A stretch of DNA of 64,000 bases, taken from positions 124,001 through 188,000 of the forward strand of contig JANQNO010000008.1 in the NCBI GenBank assembly GCA_028279555.1. The letters are read 5' to 3'. Below are positions 60,911-64,000 of this stretch, piece after piece (the stretch's first letter is position 1; each line of letters begins with the position of its first letter). Under the pieces are notes generated by a model that worked only from the letters and a program-made list of their open reading frames with translations, was not told where the DNA came from and did no database searches. This stretch comes from Sphingorhabdus sp. Lineage in GTDB: Bacteria; Pseudomonadota; Alphaproteobacteria; Sphingomonadales; Sphingomonadaceae. The position numbers were made by a program, and so were the translations under genes.

Positions 60911-60933
60911 CTGAATATTTACGCAATATTCAG
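60911..60933. promoter_or_regulatory. Perfect palindrome upstream of the RcnB-like gene
   Basis: CTGAATATT and AATATTCAG form a 9-bp perfect inverted repeat around TACGC, 83 bp before the RcnB-like ATG. There is no T-run, so it is more likely an operator than a terminator. AT-rich symmetric arms of this size suit a dimeric repressor; the protein is unknown. Confidence 0.55.
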
Positions 60934-61015
60934 CATAAAGTCAGGTGAACCAATCTAGCAAGGCTTCAGGAAACGTGCTTCACTCGGCACGTAATGCAAG
61001 TGCGGGGAAGCAAGT

Positions 61016-62050
61016 ATGACCAACAAACTTTTCATTGCAGGACTACTGGCTGCAACATTTCTTATCCCGGTAGAGGCCGAGGCCGCCGAAGCGCTCGCCA
61101 AACCAGTGGGCACTCTTTCGAACACTGCTCCTCAGCAACTTAACCCGCTGGCACCCGTCGCTGATTTTCAGCGCCAGGGACGCCGCGGCGAAGCGCGTCG
61201 CGGCAATCGCGGTCGCGGACAGGCTGCGCGCGGAAACAGGGGTAACAGACAGGCCGCTCGCGCCAATCGTGCCAATCGCCAGGCAGCCCGGGCCAATCGT
61301 GCCAATCGCCAGGCAGCTCGGGCCAACCGCGCAAACCGCCAGGCCACACGCGGCAACCGTGCCAATCGTCAGGTCACGCGGGGCAACCGCAACGACCGGA
61401 TGGTAACGCGGGGCAGAAATTACCGCGGCCAGGCCAATATACAACGCCGCTGGAATCGCAATCGAAACGCCGTCGCCAATCGCAGTGTTAGGCAGCGCCA
61501 GCGCGATATTCGCCGGGGCGATCGCAATGGCAATGGCCGCGTCGACCGCCGTTGGGACCGGAATCGGGACGGACGCATCGACCGGCGCTTTGACCGCAAT
61601 CGTAACGGGGTTGTAGATCGCCGTTTTGATCGCAACCGCGATGGCTATCGTGATCGGCGCAGCTACCGTAACAATCGTGGTTATCGCAATCGCAGCTATC
61701 GCAACAACCGCCGCGCCTATCGCAATGATCGTCGCTATCGTCAGTGGAACCGCAGCTGGCGCAATGATCGCCGCTATAACTGGCGCAACCACCGCAACCG
61801 GTATCGCAACTATTATCGCATCGGTCGCTATTATGCGCCCTATCGCGGACATCGCTATCGCCGCTTCAATATCGGCTTTTACTTGAGCGCAGGCTTTTAC
61901 GGATCACGTTACTGGATTAGCAACCCTTGGCATTACCGCCTGCCGGCGGCATATGGACCCTATCGCTGGGTGCGCTATTATGACGACGTCCTGCTGGTCA
62001 ACATCTATACAGGCCACGTCGCCGACTGCATCTACAACTTCTTCTGGTAA
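61016..62050 (+). CDS. RcnB-like secreted protein with Arg/Asn-rich and calcium-loop-like repeats
   Basis: A 344-residue exported protein. A signal peptide (KLFIAGLLAATFLIPVEAEA) is followed by three parts. Residues about 60-140 are repeats of ANRANRQAAR-type units. Residues about 165-215 are four 12-residue units of the form D-R-N-x-D/N-G-x-x-D-R-R-F/W, resembling EF-hand or thrombospondin-3 calcium loops. The last 75 residues (FYLSAGFYGSRYWISNPWHY, then YGPYRWVRYYDDVLLVNIYT) match the RcnB periplasmic domain implicated in nickel/cobalt homeostasis in E. coli. The very basic central region is far longer than in RcnB. A palindrome lies upstream and a strong terminator downstream. Confidence 0.82.
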   Translation: MTNKLFIAGLLAATFLIPVEAEAAEALAKPVGTLSNTAPQQLNPLAPVADFQRQGRRGEARRGNRGRGQAARGNRGNRQAARANRANRQAARANRANRQAARANRANRQATRGNRANRQVTRGNRNDRMVTRGRNYRGQANIQRRWNRNRNAVANRSVRQRQRDIRRGDRNGNGRVDRRWDRNRDGRIDRRFDRNRNGVVDRRFDRNRDGYRDRRSYRNNRGYRNRSYRNNRRAYRNDRRYRQWNRSWRNDRRYNWRNHRNRYRNYYRIGRYYAPYRGHRYRRFNIGFYLSAGFYGSRYWISNPWHYRLPAAYGPYRWVRYYDDVLLVNIYTGHVADCIYNFFW

Positions 62051-62071
62051 CTTTCCTCCCTAGCCAGATAG

Positions 62072-62104
62072 AAAAGCCCGGGCCTAACCGCCCGGGCTTT
62101 TTTC
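62072..62104 (+). terminator. Rho-independent terminator after the RcnB-like gene
   Basis: AAAAGCCCGGGC pairs with GCCCGGGCTTTT around CTAACC; further T residues follow to 62103. The stem is perfect and works in either direction, but only the RcnB-like gene reads into it closely (22 bp after its stop). Confidence 0.88.
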
Positions 62105-62255
62105 TGCCTCCAGCACAGTATATGATGCGCTTGGACTCCAACCCCAAACTTTGCTGTAGCAAAAAACCCCTTTGATGATATTCGAAAGCTGGAAAAGATC
62201 GAGTGGGTCATGGTAAGAGGCCGCGTCATCGAATAGCTAGGAATTGATCAGACCG

Positions 62256-62966
62256 ATGGAAGAGCCTGAGATCAAAGTCCGGAAGTTCGATCCCAACAAT
62301 GATCCGATCAAACTCGCGAAGATCGGCGAGCATGTCACCAAACGGCTGGAAGCCAACGACAATATACACCTGGTTGAAAATCCAGCAGGTGTGCAACTCT
62401 ATGTCCATCTCGATTTTTTGAGCGATGCGGATTGCGATATGCTGATCGAGAAGATCGATGCCGATGCCGTTCCGTCAAGCCTTTACAAAGGGACCGAGCA
62501 GAAAGGGTTTCGAACCAGCTATAGTTGCCACCTCAACGCCTGGGATGATGACATCGCACGGATCGAAAAAAAGATGAGCGAAGTCATGGGTATTCACAAT
62601 GACTTTGCCGAAACCATGCAAGGGCAACGCTATGCTATCGGGCAGGAATTCAAGGCCCATCATGATTTCTTCCACCCGTCGCAAAGCTATTGGGAGAAAG
62701 AGGGACCATCCGGAGGGCAACGCAGCTGGACCGCTATGATTTTTCTCAACGAACCGGACGAAGGCGGCGAAACCGAGTTTCCCAAAATCGGTATAGGCGT
62801 CAGACCGGTCAAGGGTATGATGCTGATGTGGAACAATATGGGGCTCGACGGCAGTATGAATTATGACACGCTGCATACCGGAACACCGGTAAAGGCTGGC
62901 GTAAAACACATCATCACCAAATGGTACCGGCAGAATCCCTGGCTGAGAATTAACGAGGCCAAATAG
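62256..62966 (+). CDS. 2OG-Fe(II) oxygenase, prolyl 4-hydroxylase alpha-subunit type
   Basis: A 236-residue cytosolic dioxygenase. The iron facial triad is readable: HxD in FKAHHDFFHPS near residue 136 and the distal His in YDTLHTGTPVKAG near 208, with the 2-oxoglutarate-binding Lys in VKHIITKWYRQNPW. MIFLNEPDEGGETEFPKIGI is typical of P4H-like bacterial proteins, whose targets are mostly unknown. ATG 62256 is used; a TTG at 62244 in the same frame is possible. Confidence 0.92.
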   Translation: MEEPEIKVRKFDPNNDPIKLAKIGEHVTKRLEANDNIHLVENPAGVQLYVHLDFLSDADCDMLIEKIDADAVPSSLYKGTEQKGFRTSYSCHLNAWDDDIARIEKKMSEVMGIHNDFAETMQGQRYAIGQEFKAHHDFFHPSQSYWEKEGPSGGQRSWTAMIFLNEPDEGGETEFPKIGIGVRPVKGMMLMWNNMGLDGSMNYDTLHTGTPVKAGVKHIITKWYRQNPWLRINEAK

Positions 62967-63095
62967 CTTTGCACGCCGATATTGGCGGTTTGTCGAAAGC
63001 GCTTTGAAGGCGTCTGAACGCGTCGCTATTCCGCAAGCAACAAAAAACGGCCAAAGATTGCCGTGAAATTCGCAAACATACGGGAACCCAAAAAA

Positions 63096-64000
63096 ATGAA
63101 GAAGCTAACCAAGGCCTTGCTCGCAGGATTCGTGGCAACCGCTCCGCTCGCGATGGCCGCTCCGGCCGTTGCCGCAAACACTGAAGATGGCGCAAAGGAA
63201 GAAAAGGCGGAAATGAGTGAGGGCGAGAAGCTCAAAAAACTCTTCGCCGACAGCGATGAAGACAATCTTCGCCGCAACCCGATCGGTGCGATTTTCCGTG
63301 GTGACATGCGCTATGCCGACCAGATCGGCGACTTCATCACAGACGAGTATAATGCAAAAGAAAAAGCTGCGAATGAGGCGGAGCTTGCAGCGTTGAAGAA
63401 GATCGACCGCGACAAGCTCTCCGAAACGGACAAGATCGCCTATGACGTTTTCAAGCGGAACAAAGAGCGCGCGATCATTGGATTCTCTGATGAAATACTT
63501 GCGCTTTCCAATCCGCGTCCGGTCAATCATTTCAGCGGGTTCCACACTTTTTACCCCAGTTTCGCCTCGGGCAAGGGCGCGGCCCCTTTCAAAACCGTCA
63601 AACATTATGAGGACAATCTGAAACGCCATGACGATTTCATTGTCATGACCGACCGCTCGATCGGCCGGTTCCGCGAAGGCATGCAATCGGGCGTGGTGGA
63701 GACCAAACTCACCATCAGGAATGTCATCGAACAGCTCGATACACAGATAAAGCTCGGTCTAGAAAATTCGCCTTTCATGGCTCCGGTGAATAACTTCCCC
63801 GAAGATTTCAGCGACGAAGACAAGACCCGTTTGACGGCTGCCTTCGCCGCCAAAACGCAAGAGATTTTCGACGCCTATCAGCGATTGCATGATTTTCTGA
63901 AAGAGGAATATCTGCCCGTTGCACGCGAAGGTGTCGGGCTATCCTACATGAAGGGCGGCGATATCTATTACAAATATCTGATCGAGGGCACGACCACCCT
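63096..64000 (+). CDS. DUF885-family secreted protein, N-terminal part
   Basis: The frame runs off the right edge; about 301 residues are present. A signal peptide (MKKLTKALLAGFVATAPLAM, AAPAVAA) leads into a helical region: LKKLFADSDEDNLRRNPIGA, RGDMRYADQIGDFITDEYNA, then VNHFSGFHTFYPSFASGKGA and YEDNLKRHDDFIVMTDRSIG. This is the DUF885 pattern, a zinc-peptidase-like family usually about 600 residues; the HExxH-type motif would lie beyond the window. ATG 63096 is preceded by an A-run and CGGGAA. Confidence 0.88.
   Translation, partial: MKKLTKALLAGFVATAPLAMAAPAVAANTEDGAKEEKAEMSEGEKLKKLFADSDEDNLRRNPIGAIFRGDMRYADQIGDFITDEYNAKEKAANEAELAALKKIDRDKLSETDKIAYDVFKRNKERAIIGFSDEILALSNPRPVNHFSGFHTFYPSFASGKGAAPFKTVKHYEDNLKRHDDFIVMTDRSIGRFREGMQSGVVETKLTIRNVIEQLDTQIKLGLENSPFMAPVNNFPEDFSDEDKTRLTAAFAAKTQEIFDAYQRLHDFLKEEYLPVAREGVGLSYMKGGDIYYKYLIEGTTT

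Noticed and set aside
61250-61400. Regularly spaced short repeats that look CRISPR-like at first sight
   Set aside because: The repeats are in frame, have no unique spacers of constant length, and encode the ANRANRQAAR protein repeat; no cas genes are present.
61043-61852. Long minus-strand frame rich in Ile, Ala and Val opposite the RcnB-like gene
   Set aside because: It is the antisense image of the Arg/Asn-rich codons (CGC, AAC) of the plus-strand gene and shows no signal, start context or domain of its own.

Overview
The window is a chromosomal segment from an alphaproteobacterium, most likely a sphingomonad (Sphingomonadales). The grounds are the truncated exosortase-A-associated hydrolase at the left edge, a UrcA protein, an RcnB-like protein, a DUF2793 protein, the gene order dnaJ-like/yihY/fabI/aroC, the order lnt/metK/trmB, and an elongator tRNA-Met of alphaproteobacterial type. 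The genus cannot be fixed from the sequence alone. Most genes are housekeeping, densely packed, with many 1-4 bp start/stop overlaps (ATGA, GTGA, TAATG, TGATG).

Layout. 1-7076: end of an exosortase-associated hydrolase, a secreted M28 peptidase, tRNA-Met, a 2'-5' RNA ligase-like protein, a nitrilase, a glutathione-dependent formaldehyde dehydrogenase with a VOC protein, and a PAS-domain protein. 7089-15264: a long minus-strand series, read right to left as dnaJ-like, yihY, fabI, DUF4160, DUF2442, a surface-adhesin-E-like gene broken by an amber codon, aroC, then an AbgT and an SLC13 transporter. 15405-25059: pdxH, a CDF metal exporter, PhzF, gamma-glutamyltransferase, pyrD, a candidate small RNA, an AraC regulator, tRNA-Thr, threonine aldolase, a frameshifted EamA transporter and an SDR gene. 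25108-35588: pgeF, a DASS transporter, metZ with a structured leader, a HAD-IB phosphatase, a complete Mla-type lipid transport operon, midA and lgt. 35668-41973: acyl-CoA synthetase, glnD, an OmpA-family porin and a DUF2793 protein.

42,000-44,800 is a small accessory island. It holds a 44-codon-class gene, a P63C-domain protein, a 75-nt tRNA/tmRNA-terminus-like fold and an IS1595-family transposase with a clear promoter. 44813-55525 is again core: GST, YqaA, lnt (carrying an in-frame palindromic repeat), metK, a diguanylate cyclase, trmB, a LytS/LytTR two-component pair and UrcA. 55813-64000: thiS-thiG, then aroQ-accB-accC running into a class A beta-lactamase and a VanX-like dipeptidase, an Arg/Asn-rich RcnB-like protein with calcium-loop-like repeats, a prolyl 4-hydroxylase and the start of a DUF885 protein.

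Functional links: the Mla genes, lgt and lnt serve envelope lipid and lipoprotein maturation; fabI, accB and accC serve fatty-acid synthesis; aroC and aroQ the shikimate pathway; metZ and metK methionine and SAM supply. The points most worth checking are the amber-interrupted gene inside the fabI-aroC operon, the one-base lesion that alters two convergent genes at once, the metZ leader, the small RNA at 20.7 kb, the repeat inside lnt, the direct repeats before the LytS gene and the accessory island.
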